Positions 49,156 through 58,576 of a stretch of 64,000 nt of DNA are shown piece after piece (within the stretch, counting starts at the first letter, position 1; each line of letters opens with the position of its first letter). The stretch lies in the NCBI GenBank assembly GCA_964454025.1, contig CAYVRP010000007.1:1-64000 (forward strand). Direction: 5' to 3'. Both the position numbers and the translations under genes were made by a program. Below the pieces are notes generated by a model. It saw only the letters and a list, made by a program, of their open reading frames with translations, had not been told where the DNA came from and searched no databases. The stretch comes from JAFGBI01 sp964454025 (GTDB lineage: Bacteria; Myxococcota_A; Polyangia; Polyangiales; Polyangiaceae).

Positions 49156-51459
49156 ATGGGGAGCGCGACGACGGCTGCACGCAGGCGGTGGCGCTGGGCG
49201 GGCCTCTTCGCGGCTGCGGGAGCGCTCGGGCTCGGCACCGAGCTCTACCTCTTGCGCGAGGTGCTGGTCGCGCTCGGCGGGGACGAGACTGCGGTGGGGC
49301 TCGGCCTGGGCGCCTGGCTGCTCGGCATCGCGCTCGGCGCGGGCGCGGCGCGGGCGCTGCGGGGGCTGCGCGCGGGCACGCTCGCGGCGGCCGGGCTCGG
49401 GCTGCTCGCCCTCGCGGGCTGGCCGGCGATCGTTGCCGCGCGGCTCGGGCGCGGGTGGCTCGGCGTGCCCGCGGGGGAGCTACCGTCGCTCGGCGCGGCG
49501 CTGCTGCTCGCCCTGGGGACCTTCGTGCTGCCGGGGGCGCTGGTCGGCGGCACCTTCGTCGCGCTCGCGGCGGCGTCGACCGCGGCGGGGGACCGGGACG
49601 GCCAGCGCGCGATCGGCGCGCTCTACGTGGCGGAGTCGCTCGGCTCGCTCGCCGCGGGGCTGCTGGTGTCGCTGGTCCTCGTCCCCCTGCGGCCGCCGCT
49701 CGCGGGGATGGCGCTGCTCGCGGCGCTCGCGCTCGCGCTGGCACTGCCGGCCGCGCGGGGCGGGCTCATTGCGGGGCGCTGGGCGCTGCCGCTGCTCGTC
49801 CTCGGCGCGCTCGGCGCGGCCGTCGCCCCGCCGACGGCGCGGCTCGAGGAGTGGCTCCAGCGCGCCCGCTTCGGGGGTCTGGTGCGGGAGCTCCCTCTGC
49901 TCGAATGGGCCGACACGCCCTACCAGTCGCTCGCGGTCGGCGGCGGCGAGGTCCGCGCGCTCTTCGCGAGCGGCGAGTACGTCGGAAGCTTCCCGGATCC
50001 GGAGGCGGACGAGGCGCGCGCGCACGCGCTGATGGCGCTCGCGGAGCGGCCCCGCCGGGTGCTCGCGCTCGGCGGCGTCGAGACGGGGCTCCTGCGCTTC
50101 TGCCTGCGGCACGAACCCGAGCGGCTCGATCTGGTGCTGATGGATCGGGGCGCGTTCGAGCTGGTCCGGCGCCACCTCGCCCCCGAGGACGCGCGCGCCC
50201 TGGGCGATCCGCGGGTGCGGCTCTGGTTCGAGGATCCGCGGCGCTTCCTCGCCCGCGCGGGGGAGCCCTACGATCTCGTGCTGCTGCTCGCGCCCGATCC
50301 GACCACGCTCCTCGGCGCGCGCACGACCACCCTGGAGTTTCACCGCCTGGTCCGCGCGCGCCTCGATCCGCGGGGTGTCTTCGTCGCGAGCTTCTCGGCC
50401 GGCGCCAACGCCCAGAGCGGCGCCACCGGCGCGCTCGGCGCGGCCCTCTACCGCACCCTCGGCGCGGCGTTCCCCGTGGTGCGCGCCGCGCCCGGGCCCC
50501 CGGGGCTCCTCGTCGCCGGCGTGGATCCCGACGCGGTTACGCTCGATCCCGAGCGGCTCGCGGCGCGGTACCGGTCGCGGGGGCTCGAGTCCGAGGTGTT
50601 CGTCCCGGAGCTCTTCCCCGTCCTCTTCCCGCCCGAGCGCGTGGCGACGCTCCAGCGCGAGCTCGCGGCGGGGGCGCGCGAGCTCGGGCCCTCGCGTGAC
50701 GAGCGGCCGCGCGCACTCCTGCGCGCGCTCGTTCGCCGCCAGGAGCTCGGGGGGAGCGAGGGGGCGGCGCTGCTCGCCTGGGGGGCGACGCACCCCGGGT
50801 GGCTCGCGCTCGCGACCCTCGCCCCGAGCGCGCTCGCGGTCCTGGTCGTCGCCGCGCGCGGGCGCGCCGCCGCGCGCCTGGCGGCGGTGCACGCGACGCT
50901 GGTGACCGGCGCGGCGGGGATGGCCCTGAGCCTGATGCTGCTCTTCTCGTACCAGGCGCGGGTGGGCGCGCTCTACTCGGAGCTCGGGGCGCTGTCGGGC
51001 ACGTTCATGCTGGGGCTCGGGCTCGGCGGAGCCTGGGCGGCGCGCGGCCGATCCCTGCTCGCGGCCGCGCTCGCCGCCACCGCGAGCGCGGCCGTGATCG
51101 GGCTCGCGCTCGCGCTGCTCGGCGCGCTCGGGCCGCCCCTCACGGGGCTCGGCCCCGCGCACGCCGTCCTGCTCCTGCTCGCGGGCGCGGGTACCGGCGC
51201 CGTCTTTCCCGCCGCGGCCGGCGCGCTGCTCGCCGCGGGCCGCGACACCCGGCGCGCCGCGGCGGCGATCGAGCTCGCCGACCACGCGGGCGCCGCCCTC
51301 GCCGCGCTCGCCGCGCCGCTGCTGCTGGTCCCCGTGCTCGGGCTAGGGGCGAGCGCGGGGCTGGTCGCGGGGCTCTGCGCGCTCGGGGCGCTGGGGGTGG
51401 GGAGCGCGCGACCGGCGCGGCGCGGGGTAGGGGCGAGTCGACGCACCACCCCTGCCTGA
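49156..51459 (+). CDS. polytopic membrane protein fused to a degenerate spermidine-synthase-like domain
   Basis: About 767 aa. The N-terminal part has about seven helices, the central part (about 230-470) resembles a spermidine-synthase methyltransferase-like fold, and the C-terminal part has about eight more helices. The central domain reads EWADTPYQSLAVG and RRVLALGGVETGLLRFCLRHEPERLDLVLMDRG (in pieces). The glycine-rich loop is GGVETG instead of GGGDG, and the catalytic Asp of true enzymes is replaced (DLVLLLAPDPTT). It belongs to membrane-fused spermidine-synthase-like proteins, and activity as an aminopropyltransferase is doubtful. Start ATG 49156 has GGGGCGAGG before it. Confidence 0.8.
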   Translation: MGSATTAARRRWRWAGLFAAAGALGLGTELYLLREVLVALGGDETAVGLGLGAWLLGIALGAGAARALRGLRAGTLAAAGLGLLALAGWPAIVAARLGRGWLGVPAGELPSLGAALLLALGTFVLPGALVGGTFVALAAASTAAGDRDGQRAIGALYVAESLGSLAAGLLVSLVLVPLRPPLAGMALLAALALALALPAARGGLIAGRWALPLLVLGALGAAVAPPTARLEEWLQRARFGGLVRELPLLEWADTPYQSLAVGGGEVRALFASGEYVGSFPDPEADEARAHALMALAERPRRVLALGGVETGLLRFCLRHEPERLDLVLMDRGAFELVRRHLAPEDARALGDPRVRLWFEDPRRFLARAGEPYDLVLLLAPDPTTLLGARTTTLEFHRLVRARLDPRGVFVASFSAGANAQSGATGALGAALYRTLGAAFPVVRAAPGPPGLLVAGVDPDAVTLDPERLAARYRSRGLESEVFVPELFPVLFPPERVATLQRELAAGARELGPSRDERPRALLRALVRRQELGGSEGAALLAWGATHPGWLALATLAPSALAVLVVAARGRAAARLAAVHATLVTGAAGMALSLMLLFSYQARVGALYSELGALSGTFMLGLGLGGAWAARGRSLLAAALAATASAAVIGLALALLGALGPPLTGLGPAHAVLLLLAGAGTGAVFPAAAGALLAAGRDTRRAAAAIELADHAGAALAALAAPLLLVPVLGLGASAGLVAGLCALGALGVGSARPARRGVGASRRTTPA

Positions 51460-51613
51460 AGCGCGACCAGCGCCGGAGCGCGAACCCCTCTGCCGTTCCC
51501 GCGATCTCGTCGGTCCCGGGATGGGGCGGGCGTGGTGCCCGGTGCAGCGGTACGGCGCTTCCCTCGGGCAGAGTGCCGGCACCCCGGCCCACGCGGCCGA
51601 CGGTTTCGCCGTC

Positions 51614-52010
51614 ATGCCCGCTCCGCCGTTCCTGAGTCGGGTCATCCTCCGCAACTACCGCAGCGTCGCGAGCTGCGAGCGGCGGCTCGCGCCGGTGACG
51701 TTCCTGGTCGGGTCGAACGGGTCCGGCAAGAGCGACCTCCTCGACGCGCGGCGGCTCGTCTCGGATGCGCCCGACACCTCCCTCGCTCGGGCGCTTCGAG
51801 AGCGCGGTGGGATCCAGGAGGTCCGGCGCCGCTCCTCGGGACACCCGAAGCATTTCGGCGAGCGCCTCGACTTCACGCTCCCGGACGCCCGCACGGATCA
51901 GTCTGCCTTCGCGGTGGCGGTGCAGGCTGGCGGGAGCTTCGTGGTGAAGGAGGAGAGCTGCGGCTTCGATGGGGCGGGATACTCGGTGCGCCAAGGGGTT
52001 CGTTCAGCAC
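51614..52010 (+). pseudogene. truncated AAA-family ATPase (N-terminal fragment)
   Basis: The fragment begins like the family of RecF/OLD-like ATPases: FLSRVILRNYRSVASCE, then Walker A GSNGSGKSDLLDA, then LARALRERGGIQEVRRRSSG and HFGERLDFTL. Full-length members have 350-450 residues with a signature motif, Walker B and D-loop. Here the coding character stops after about 130 residues and the frame runs on into the AraC gene out of phase. Either a deletion or a frameshift removed the rest. It probably has no function. Confidence 0.75.
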
Positions 52011-52101
52011 TTCACCGGGGGACTGGTGCCGCCTTCCTCCGCTCCCGGCCCCTTTCGGCCCGTGCGCGGGCGGCGCGGATGCCGTACCCTGAGGTGGCGC
52101 G

Positions 52102-52956
52102 ATGTCGGTGCTCTGGCAGCCGTTCCCCATGCCCGCTGGCCGCCGGGCGCAGGCCTGGCGGCACCACCCGGCGTTCCGCCGCCCCGCCCACTTCCACGAC
52201 GAGCCGGAGATCAACCTCGTGGCGCGCGGGCGCGCCACCTTCGTCGTGGGGCGTCGTCGGGTGCCGATGACGGCCGGCTCGCTGCTCTGGTACGCGCCGG
52301 GCCTCGACCATTTCCTCGAGGACGCGAGCGACGATCTCGAACTCTACGTGGTCGGCTTCAAGCCCGAGCTCCTCGCGGCCTACGCGCGCCAGCACGGGGC
52401 CGCGCCCCGCTTCGCCCGCCCGCTCGCCCATGTCGACGCAAGGACCCTCGAACGCTGCGCTGCGGCGTTCGGCGCGGCCTCGACCAGCGAGGACGACCGG
52501 GCCGTCGAGGCGCAGCTGCTCGCGCTGCTCGCGAGCCTCGATCGCGCGGGCCCCGCGCCCGCGCTGGGTCACCGCGCGGCGGCGATGGTGCTGGAGGCGC
52601 CGGCGCTCGGCCGCGACGAGCTGGCGCGACGCCTGGCCAGCAACCGCGGGGACGTGAGCCGGAGGCTGCACCGTGACCACGGGATGTCGCTGGCGGAGTA
52701 CAGGAACCGCCTCCAGACGCTGCGGCTCATCGCCCTGCTCGAGGCGGGGCACGACAACCTGACGCGCGCTGCGCTCGACGCCGGCTTCGGGAGCTACTCG
52801 CGCTGCTTCCAGGTCGTTCGCGGCCTGTTCGGCTGCGCCCCGAACGTCCTGCTCGACCCGGGGACGCGCCGTGCGCTCGCCGACCGCCTCGAGCCGTTCG
52901 GTGCCCAGCAGCAGCGCGACCCCGCCCCGGGCGTTGCTGGTGCGCGGGTGAAGTGA
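52102..52956 (+). CDS. AraC-family transcriptional regulator
   Basis: A 284-aa regulator. The N-terminal part is a cupin-like sensor (HFHDEPEINLVARGRATFVVG, then AGSLLWYAPGLDHFLED). The C-terminal part has the two helix-turn-helix motifs (DELARRLASNRGDVSRRLHRD and AALDAGFGSYSRCFQVVRGLFG). Such proteins often control adjacent genes in response to a small ligand. The neighbours downstream are two GH16 lipoproteins, so a sugar or glycan signal is possible, but this is an inference. The start is ATG 52102. Confidence 0.9.
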   Translation: MSVLWQPFPMPAGRRAQAWRHHPAFRRPAHFHDEPEINLVARGRATFVVGRRRVPMTAGSLLWYAPGLDHFLEDASDDLELYVVGFKPELLAAYARQHGAAPRFARPLAHVDARTLERCAAAFGAASTSEDDRAVEAQLLALLASLDRAGPAPALGHRAAAMVLEAPALGRDELARRLASNRGDVSRRLHRDHGMSLAEYRNRLQTLRLIALLEAGHDNLTRAALDAGFGSYSRCFQVVRGLFGCAPNVLLDPGTRRALADRLEPFGAQQQRDPAPGVAGARVK

Positions 52957-53044
52957 GCCAGGTCGGAGGGGAGCGCGCTCCGGGGCGGCGGAGAAACGCA
53001 CAAGGCTCGATGCTCGGCGCGCCGGCGGCGAGTACTCGTCCGGC

Positions 53045-53941
53045 ATGCGACGCGGGCCGGTCGTCTTCTGGGTTTGGCTATCGTGCCTGGGCGGCTGCGG
53101 GAACGCCCCCCCTGCACCCGATCCCTTCGGCAGCGCGGGCGGCCGCGTGCCTGCGGCGACGGGGGGCGGGGCCGAAGCCGGCGAAACCGGCGGGTCCGGC
53201 GGCCAGGTCGCGCCGGCGCCGAGCGGGGGCGCCGGGGGAGCCCTCAACGGCCGCTTCGAGCTCGCCTGGGAGGACGGCTTCGACACGGTCGATCTCACGC
53301 GCTGGGAGCTCATGACCCACAGCTGGGACGGAAACCTGGCGCAGTTCACCGCCGAGAACGCCCAGGCGAGCGACGGGATCCTGCACCTCTCGCTCACGGC
53401 GGCGGACGACCCCGAGAAGCCCTATCGCGGCGTCGAGATGCGCTCTCGCGAGACGCTCACCTACGGGAAGGTGGAGGTGTCCACGCGGTTCGCCGCCGGC
53501 TCGGCCGTCGTCTCGTCGTTGGTCCTTATCTACACGCCCTGGCCGCCGGACGACTGGAACGAGCTCGACATCGAGTTTCTGGGCAAGAACACCGACCGGA
53601 TCCAGTTCAACCACATGGTGAACGTCCCGCCCGCGGATCCGGAAACCTCCCACCTGCAGTTCCCGGAGCTCGTGACGCTCGGGTTCAATCCCTCCGCCGA
53701 CTTCCACACCTACGCGATCGAGTGGGTCCCCGGCGAGGCCCGCTTCTACGTCGACGGCGCCCTCCTCCACACCGCCACCGAGGAGATGGCGAGGATGGTC
53801 CTGCCCCAGAACATCCTGTTGACCATCTGGGCGTCGAGCGCCTCGTCCTGGGCGGGACCCGTGGACGCGACCACCGCCCCGACGAGCGCGGACTACGACT
53901 GGATCCGCGTCTACCGGTACCTCGAGGGGAGCGGCGAATGA
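53045..53941 (+). CDS. GH16-family glycoside hydrolase lipoprotein (copy 1)
   Basis: A 298-aa lipoprotein. The signal peptide ends with SCLGGC, a Gly/Ala linker follows, then a GH16 beta-jelly-roll domain (about 70-295). The catalytic motif is ELDIEFLG with Glu173, Asp175 and Glu177, the nucleophile, helper and acid/base. GH16 enzymes cut beta-1,3- or beta-1,3/1,4-glucans, agar and related glycans; the exact substrate is not known. The stop overlaps the ATG of the next gene. That gene's catalytic domain is nearly the same, so the two are tandem duplicates. Confidence 0.9.
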   Translation: MRRGPVVFWVWLSCLGGCGNAPPAPDPFGSAGGRVPAATGGGAEAGETGGSGGQVAPAPSGGAGGALNGRFELAWEDGFDTVDLTRWELMTHSWDGNLAQFTAENAQASDGILHLSLTAADDPEKPYRGVEMRSRETLTYGKVEVSTRFAAGSAVVSSLVLIYTPWPPDDWNELDIEFLGKNTDRIQFNHMVNVPPADPETSHLQFPELVTLGFNPSADFHTYAIEWVPGEARFYVDGALLHTATEEMARMVLPQNILLTIWASSASSWAGPVDATTAPTSADYDWIRVYRYLEGSGE

Positions 53942-53958
53942 GCGCGCGGGAGGACGCC

Positions 53959-55251
53959 ATGCGCAGACTGCTCTCGGCCTGTCTCCTGGCTGGCGCGACC
54001 ACCGCCCTGACCCACTGCGGCGCGGCGGATGAGCGCGCGCTCGGCACCGGGGGCGTGTCCGGCGTCGGCGGCGACCTCGCGACGGGCGCCGCCGGCGCGA
54101 CCGGCGGCGCCGCGACGGGTGGACTCGGGGCGGGTGACCTGGCGACCGGCGGTGCCGGCACCGGTGGCCTCGCCGCTGGCGGGACCGCGGCCGGAGGAGC
54201 GCCCTCGGGCGGAGCTCTCGCGGGCGGCGCGGCGACCGGTGGCCTCGCCTCGGGCGGCGCGGCGACCGGAGGTCTGGCCACCGGCGGTGCCGCGAACGGC
54301 GGGGCCGCCGCCGGTGGCACGTCGCTTGGCGGCACGGCGAGCGGCGGCGGTCCATCCGGCGGCGCCGCGACGGGCGGGACGATCAGGGGCGGCGCGCCGA
54401 GCGGCGGCACGTCGATCGGCGGCGCCGAGAGCGGCGGCGCTCCATCCGACGGTGAAGTGACGGGCGGCGCCGCGAGCGGTGGCCTGGCATCCGCTGGGAC
54501 CGCGGGTTCTCAGGTCAGCAGCGGCGGCAGCGGCGACGGTGGGAGCGCGGGCGCGGCGGGCGGTGACTTCGAGCTCGCCTGGGAGGACCCGTTCGACAAT
54601 CTCGATCTGGCGCGGTGGGAGCTCATGACCCACTCGTGGGACGGCAACCTCGCCCAGTTCACCGCCGAGAACGCGACCGTCGCCGGGGGCCGGCTTCGCC
54701 TCTCGCTGACCGCGGCGAACGACGCGACCAAGCCCTACCGGGGCGTCGAGATGCGCTCGCGCGAGACGCTCACCTACGGGAAGGTGGAGGTGTCCACGCG
54801 GTTCGCGGCCGGCTCGGCCGTCGTCTCGTCGCTGGTCCTCATCTACACGCCCTGGCCGCCGGACGACTGGAACGAGCTCGACATCGAGTTTCTCGGCAAG
54901 AACACCGACCGGGTCCAGTTCAACCACATGATCAACATCCCGCCGGCGGATCCGGAAACCTCCCACCTGCAGTTCCCGCAGCTCGTCACCCTGCCGTTCA
55001 ACCCGGCCGCGGACTTCCACACCTTCGCGATCGAGTGGGTCCCCGGCCAGGCGCGGTTCGTCGTCGACGGCGCCCTCCTCCACACGGCCACCGAGGAGAT
55101 GGCGCGAATGGTGCGGCCCCAGAACATCCTGTTGACCATCTGGGCGTCGGCCGCGGCGGACTGGGCGGGCCCCGTCGACTCGACGACGGCCCCGACGAGC
55201 GCCGAGTACGACTGGATCCGCGTCTACCGCTACGTCGGGCCCGGGGGCTGA
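53959..55251 (+). CDS. GH16-family glycoside hydrolase lipoprotein with long Gly-rich linker (copy 2)
   Basis: About 430 aa. The signal peptide ends in the lipobox LTHC. About 150 residues of GG-containing repeats (TGG, SGG, AGG every 4-8 residues) follow, then a GH16 domain with Glu306, Asp308 and Glu310 in ELDIEFLG. The domain is about 85% identical to copy 1, with 60 identical residues in a row around the active site. The linker should extend the enzyme from the outer membrane. The ATG at 53959 has GGGAGG before it; an ATG at 53938 overlaps the stop of copy 1. Confidence 0.88.
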   Translation: MRRLLSACLLAGATTALTHCGAADERALGTGGVSGVGGDLATGAAGATGGAATGGLGAGDLATGGAGTGGLAAGGTAAGGAPSGGALAGGAATGGLASGGAATGGLATGGAANGGAAAGGTSLGGTASGGGPSGGAATGGTIRGGAPSGGTSIGGAESGGAPSDGEVTGGAASGGLASAGTAGSQVSSGGSGDGGSAGAAGGDFELAWEDPFDNLDLARWELMTHSWDGNLAQFTAENATVAGGRLRLSLTAANDATKPYRGVEMRSRETLTYGKVEVSTRFAAGSAVVSSLVLIYTPWPPDDWNELDIEFLGKNTDRVQFNHMINIPPADPETSHLQFPQLVTLPFNPAADFHTFAIEWVPGQARFVVDGALLHTATEEMARMVRPQNILLTIWASAAADWAGPVDSTTAPTSAEYDWIRVYRYVGPGG

Positions 55252-55314
55252 GCACCCCCGGCGGCGCCGGCCCGGGGTGCTCCGGGGATTCAGCGGGGAT
55301 GACAAGATCGCGCG

Positions 55315-55873
55315 ATGGACGCAGGCAGGTCGGGGCCGCCGCGAGCGGTGCTCCTCCTCTGGGTGGGAAAATGCGAGGAGCACTCGCCCACCTGCGAGGG
55401 GGAGGCGCGCCTCCACAACCAGGACGTGGCCGATCGCTGCCGCCGCCTCTCCACGTAAGCCTTCAACCCGAGCGCGGGCCTGGGCTCCGGCGCCCACTTC
55501 CAGCTCGACTGCGGCGTCGTGACCGCCGGCGCCTGGTACCACGTCGTCGGCTAGTACATGACGCTCACCCCGCCGGCGGGCTGCCGCGACACGGACGCCT
55601 ACCCCGCGCCATCGAGATCTGGGTCAACGGGGTGAAGTGGAACCAATCCACGCACGGGCAGACCGGCTGCATGAGCCAGTACCAGGTCGTGCCCGCGGCC
55701 AACGAAGCGCGGTGAACGTGGTGAGGATGTCCCTCGACAGCTGGTTCGAGGGCGCCATCGGCAAGCTCGCCATCGACGACACTCTCCTCACCGGCGAGCA
55801 GATCGCGGCCCACCACCGGGCCATGACGGGCGACGAGCCGTCCGGGAGCTGCCAGAGCAGGTGTACCTTCTGA
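55315..55873 (+). pseudogene. broken LamG/concanavalin-like domain gene
   Basis: Coding sequence is read in three frames in turn. Frame one, from ATG 55315, reads LHNQDVADRCRRLS, then TAA at 55456, then FNPSAGLGSGAHFQLDCG and GAWYHVVG, then TAG at 55552. The next frame (to 55715) reads IEIWVNGVKWNQSTHGQTG. A third (to 55873) reads SWFEGAIGKLAIDDTLLTG and EQIAAHHRAM. Together these are the successive strands of a LamG-type domain (WYHVVG, then a D..LYVNG-like strand, then F.G.I..L.I.....T..QI). Two stop codons and two frameshifts show it is dead. Confidence 0.8.
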
Positions 55874-56043
55874 GCGGCCACGACGGGGTGGCGGGACGGG
55901 TTCCCGCGGCGGCGCGCCGGCGGTCACGCTGCGCAATTATGGCGCGGCTTCGGCGTCGGCTTCGGGAGCGCGATTCGATGACCGGCGCGAGGCGTGGGAG
56001 CGCGCGTCACCGCGGGTCGCGCTGGTGTTCCGGCGGTCGGTGC

Positions 56044-56049
56044 TAGGAT
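56044..56049 (+). promoter_or_regulatory. -10 box (TAGGAT, extended TGC) before the SGNH gene
   Basis: TGC-TAGGAT ends six bases before the ATG at 56056. The spacer CGCCCG has no ribosome binding site. Same arrangement as the boxes at 6866, 16261, 24077, 27747 and 58577. Confidence 0.5.
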
Positions 56050-56055
56050 CGCCCG

Positions 56056-57138
56056 ATGGAAGCACGTGCCCCGGTCCCTGCGCGGTCGCTGATGCTCGTC
56101 CTCTGCGGGCGCGCGCTCGCCTGCTCGCGAGAGGAGGGGAGCCCGGTGGCATCGCCCGGTGGGGCGGCTGGGGCCGCGGCGGCAGAGCTCGGCGGTGCGG
56201 CGACGGGCGGGACGGCCAGGAGCGGCGCCGCTGGGAGCATCGCTTCCCAGGGCGGAGTCGAAGCGGGCGGCGCGCGTACCGGCGGTGCGTCTCCGGGCGG
56301 GGGAGAGTTGGGGGGGGCGGCCGCGGCCGGGCACGGCGGGAGCAGTGCTACCGAGGGCGGTGCGCCAGCGGGCGCGGGCGCCGCGGGGCGCCCGCAAGGG
56401 GCTGGCGGCGGCGCGGCTGGCGCTGCGGGTGGAGGGGCGGGCAGCGGGGCGGCCGGCGCCGGGGCCGCGGCGGGGGCGAGCGGGGGCGACTGCCTCGACG
56501 CGGTCCCCCCCGAGGAGCCCGTCGCGCTGCCCGCGGACGGGAGCCTCGACTACCTCGCCCTCGGCGACAGCTACACCATCGGTGAGAGCGTCGACGCCGA
56601 GCGGCGCTGGCCCGTGCAGCTCGCCGGACTGCTCCAGGAGGCGGGTCTCGACGTCGCCGAGCCCGAGATCATCGCCCGGACGGGATGGACCACGAGCGAG
56701 CTCGACGCGGCCATCGACGAGCGCGAGCCCGAGGGACCGTACGCGCTCGTGTCGCTGCTCATCGGCGTGAACGACCAGTACCGGGGCTACGACGTCGCGG
56801 GGTACGAGCCCGAGTTCCGGGCGCTGCTGGAGCGGGCCATCGGCTTCGCCGGGGGCGAGCCGGAGCGGGTGCTGGTGCTGTCCCTCCCCGACTGGGGGGC
56901 GCCCCCCTTCGCCAGCGGCCGCGATCGGGCCGCCATCGCCGCGGAGATCGCCGCCTTCAACGCCGTGAACGCCCGCGTCACCGCGGAGCTCGGCGCCCAT
57001 TACGTCGACGTCACCGCGGCCTCGCGCAGCGATGGGTCCGACCTGGTCGCGAGCGACGGCCTGCACCCTTCGGCGCGCCAGTACGCGATCTGGGCCTGCC
57101 TCGCCCGGCCGGCGGCGGCGGCGGCGCTCACCCCGTGA
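56056..57138 (+). CDS. SGNH/GDSL-family hydrolase lipoprotein
   Basis: A 360-aa exported esterase-like protein. The signal peptide ends with the lipobox ALAC, a Gly/Ala-rich linker of about 120 residues follows, and the SGNH domain begins near residue 155. The catalytic blocks are YLALGDSYTIGES (block I, nucleophilic Ser), the Gly in block II, LIGVNDQYRG (block III, Asn) and SDGLHPSARQYA (block V, Asp and His). SGNH enzymes are esterases or lipases, and some deacetylate polysaccharides. With the GH16 pair upstream, an acetyl-glycan substrate is plausible but not shown. Confidence 0.9.
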   Translation: MEARAPVPARSLMLVLCGRALACSREEGSPVASPGGAAGAAAAELGGAATGGTARSGAAGSIASQGGVEAGGARTGGASPGGGELGGAAAAGHGGSSATEGGAPAGAGAAGRPQGAGGGAAGAAGGGAGSGAAGAGAAAGASGGDCLDAVPPEEPVALPADGSLDYLALGDSYTIGESVDAERRWPVQLAGLLQEAGLDVAEPEIIARTGWTTSELDAAIDEREPEGPYALVSLLIGVNDQYRGYDVAGYEPEFRALLERAIGFAGGEPERVLVLSLPDWGAPPFASGRDRAAIAAEIAAFNAVNARVTAELGAHYVDVTAASRSDGSDLVASDGLHPSARQYAIWACLARPAAAAALTP

Positions 57139-57186
57139 GTGGTGGGGCGCCGGCACCCCGGCGCGCTGGCTGGACGCGACGGGGGC

Positions 57187-58569
57187 TCACGGGCAGGCGA
57201 TGGACTCGGTGGCTCCTGCCGCCACCAGCGGCTCGGGGGACGCGTAGCGGCGCACGATGACGTCGTCCCAGTAGGCGCGCCCGTCCGCGTAGCCGACGCA
57301 GAGCCCGACGCGGCCCTGGGTTCGATCCGCGCCGACCGTGTACGAGAAGAGCTCCGGGGCGGCGTCGACGTAGAAGGCGAGATCGCGCCCCGCGAGGACC
57401 GCGCGGAGCGTGTGCCAGCTCGTGCCCAGCTCCGCGACGGCCGTGGTGCGGAGCTGATCGGTCGTCGCCGCGTGGGCCGTCGGGCTCGCGATGGTCATGT
57501 CCCAGAGCTGCAGGCTCCGGCCGGTGGAGCCGGTGCCGAAGTACAGGGCCGAGAAGTCGCTGCCGGGCCGGACGCGGAGGAAGAGGCCGTAGTAGTCGCC
57601 GTCCGGGTCCTCGATCCGGAGGCGCGCGCTCACCACGACGTCCCCCCAGGCGAAGTCCCCCGCGAAGAGGTAGTCGGCGTCCGGATCGGAGCTCTCCACC
57701 TCGAGCACCCGGTTCCCGCCCGCGTCCGCGACGGCGTAGGCGCTCGAGCCCTCCCAGCCGTCGGGGAGCGCGCCCACGGCGTCATCCTCGAAGTCGTCCG
57801 CCGCGAGGTACACGGCGGACGGCGCGGCCCCGGCCCCCATCGAGTCGCTCCACCGCGCGGGCGCGACGCCGGCGGCGGGGTTGCCGAGGTAGAGCGCGTA
57901 GCGCGTGTCCTCGGCCTCGAATGGCGCCTGCGTCGCGAACCAGACGGCGGTGTCCGGGCCGTCGAGCCCGACCAGGTGGCGGTCGAGCTCCCGTGGCGTG
58001 CCCTGGTCGACCCAGACCACGCGCAGATCGTCCCCGCTCGGCAGCAGCGCGCCGGCGGCGATCAGCGCCTGCGTGTCGAGCCTGACGGCCACGGAGTAGC
58101 CGGCGGGGAGCTCGCCGGCGAGGCTCTCGGTGAGGGGGAGGGGGATCCGCGCTCGATACGCCGTGGACCACCAGTCGTCGGGCACGACCGGGTCCGGCAC
58201 GCCCGGGCAGCGATCGGCCGTGCCCCCCTCGGCGCCCGCGCCGGCCGCGCCCGCAGCGCCGGCGACGCCGCCGGAAGCCGTGGTGCCGCCGGACGCGGTC
58301 GCGCCGCTCGCGCCGGCGACGCCGCCGGACGTGGTTGCGCCGCCGGTCGCCGTCGCGCCGGCGGTGCCGCCCGGGGCCGGCGTCCCGCCGGACGCGGGCG
58401 CGTTGCCGGCGCCAGCGGTGCCGCCAGCCCCGGCCTGGGAAGCAGCGCTACCGGCCGCATCGCCCCGGGGGTCCTCGTGGTGCTCGAACCCGATGCGACC
58501 GCACGCCGCGACCATGGCGGTGGCGAGGCCGAGCCACCCGAGCGCGCCGGCGGCGGAGACGGGGCGCAT
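57187..58569 (-). CDS. DUF2341 domain lipoprotein with Gly/Ala-rich linker
   Basis: About 460 aa. The signal peptide ends in MVAACGR. About 75 residues of GGT/GGA repeats follow (about 40-125), then a DUF2341-type domain: WWSTAYRARIPLPLTESLAG, GYSVAVRLDTQALIAAGALL, DLRVVWVDQGTPRELDRH. A LamG-like beta-sandwich begins at DDFEDDAVGALPDGWE and ends near YWDDVIVRRYA. DUF2341 occurs in surface proteins and its ligand is unknown. The start is ATG 58569, with a promoter box seven bases upstream; the longer frame is Arg-rich. Convergent with the SGNH gene. Confidence 0.85.
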   Translation of the reverse strand: MRPVSAAGALGWLGLATAMVAACGRIGFEHHEDPRGDAAGSAASQAGAGGTAGAGNAPASGGTPAPGGTAGATATGGATTSGGVAGASGATASGGTTASGGVAGAAGAAGAGAEGGTADRCPGVPDPVVPDDWWSTAYRARIPLPLTESLAGELPAGYSVAVRLDTQALIAAGALLPSGDDLRVVWVDQGTPRELDRHLVGLDGPDTAVWFATQAPFEAEDTRYALYLGNPAAGVAPARWSDSMGAGAAPSAVYLAADDFEDDAVGALPDGWEGSSAYAVADAGGNRVLEVESSDPDADYLFAGDFAWGDVVVSARLRIEDPDGDYYGLFLRVRPGSDFSALYFGTGSTGRSLQLWDMTIASPTAHAATTDQLRTTAVAELGTSWHTLRAVLAGRDLAFYVDAAPELFSYTVGADRTQGRVGLCVGYADGRAYWDDVIVRRYASPEPLVAAGATESIACP

Positions 58570-58576
58570 CCCAGAA

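Noticed and set aside
55565..55936. 123-codon minus-strand frame over the LamG pseudogene
   Set aside because: It is the reverse of the degraded coding sequence and has no coding character.
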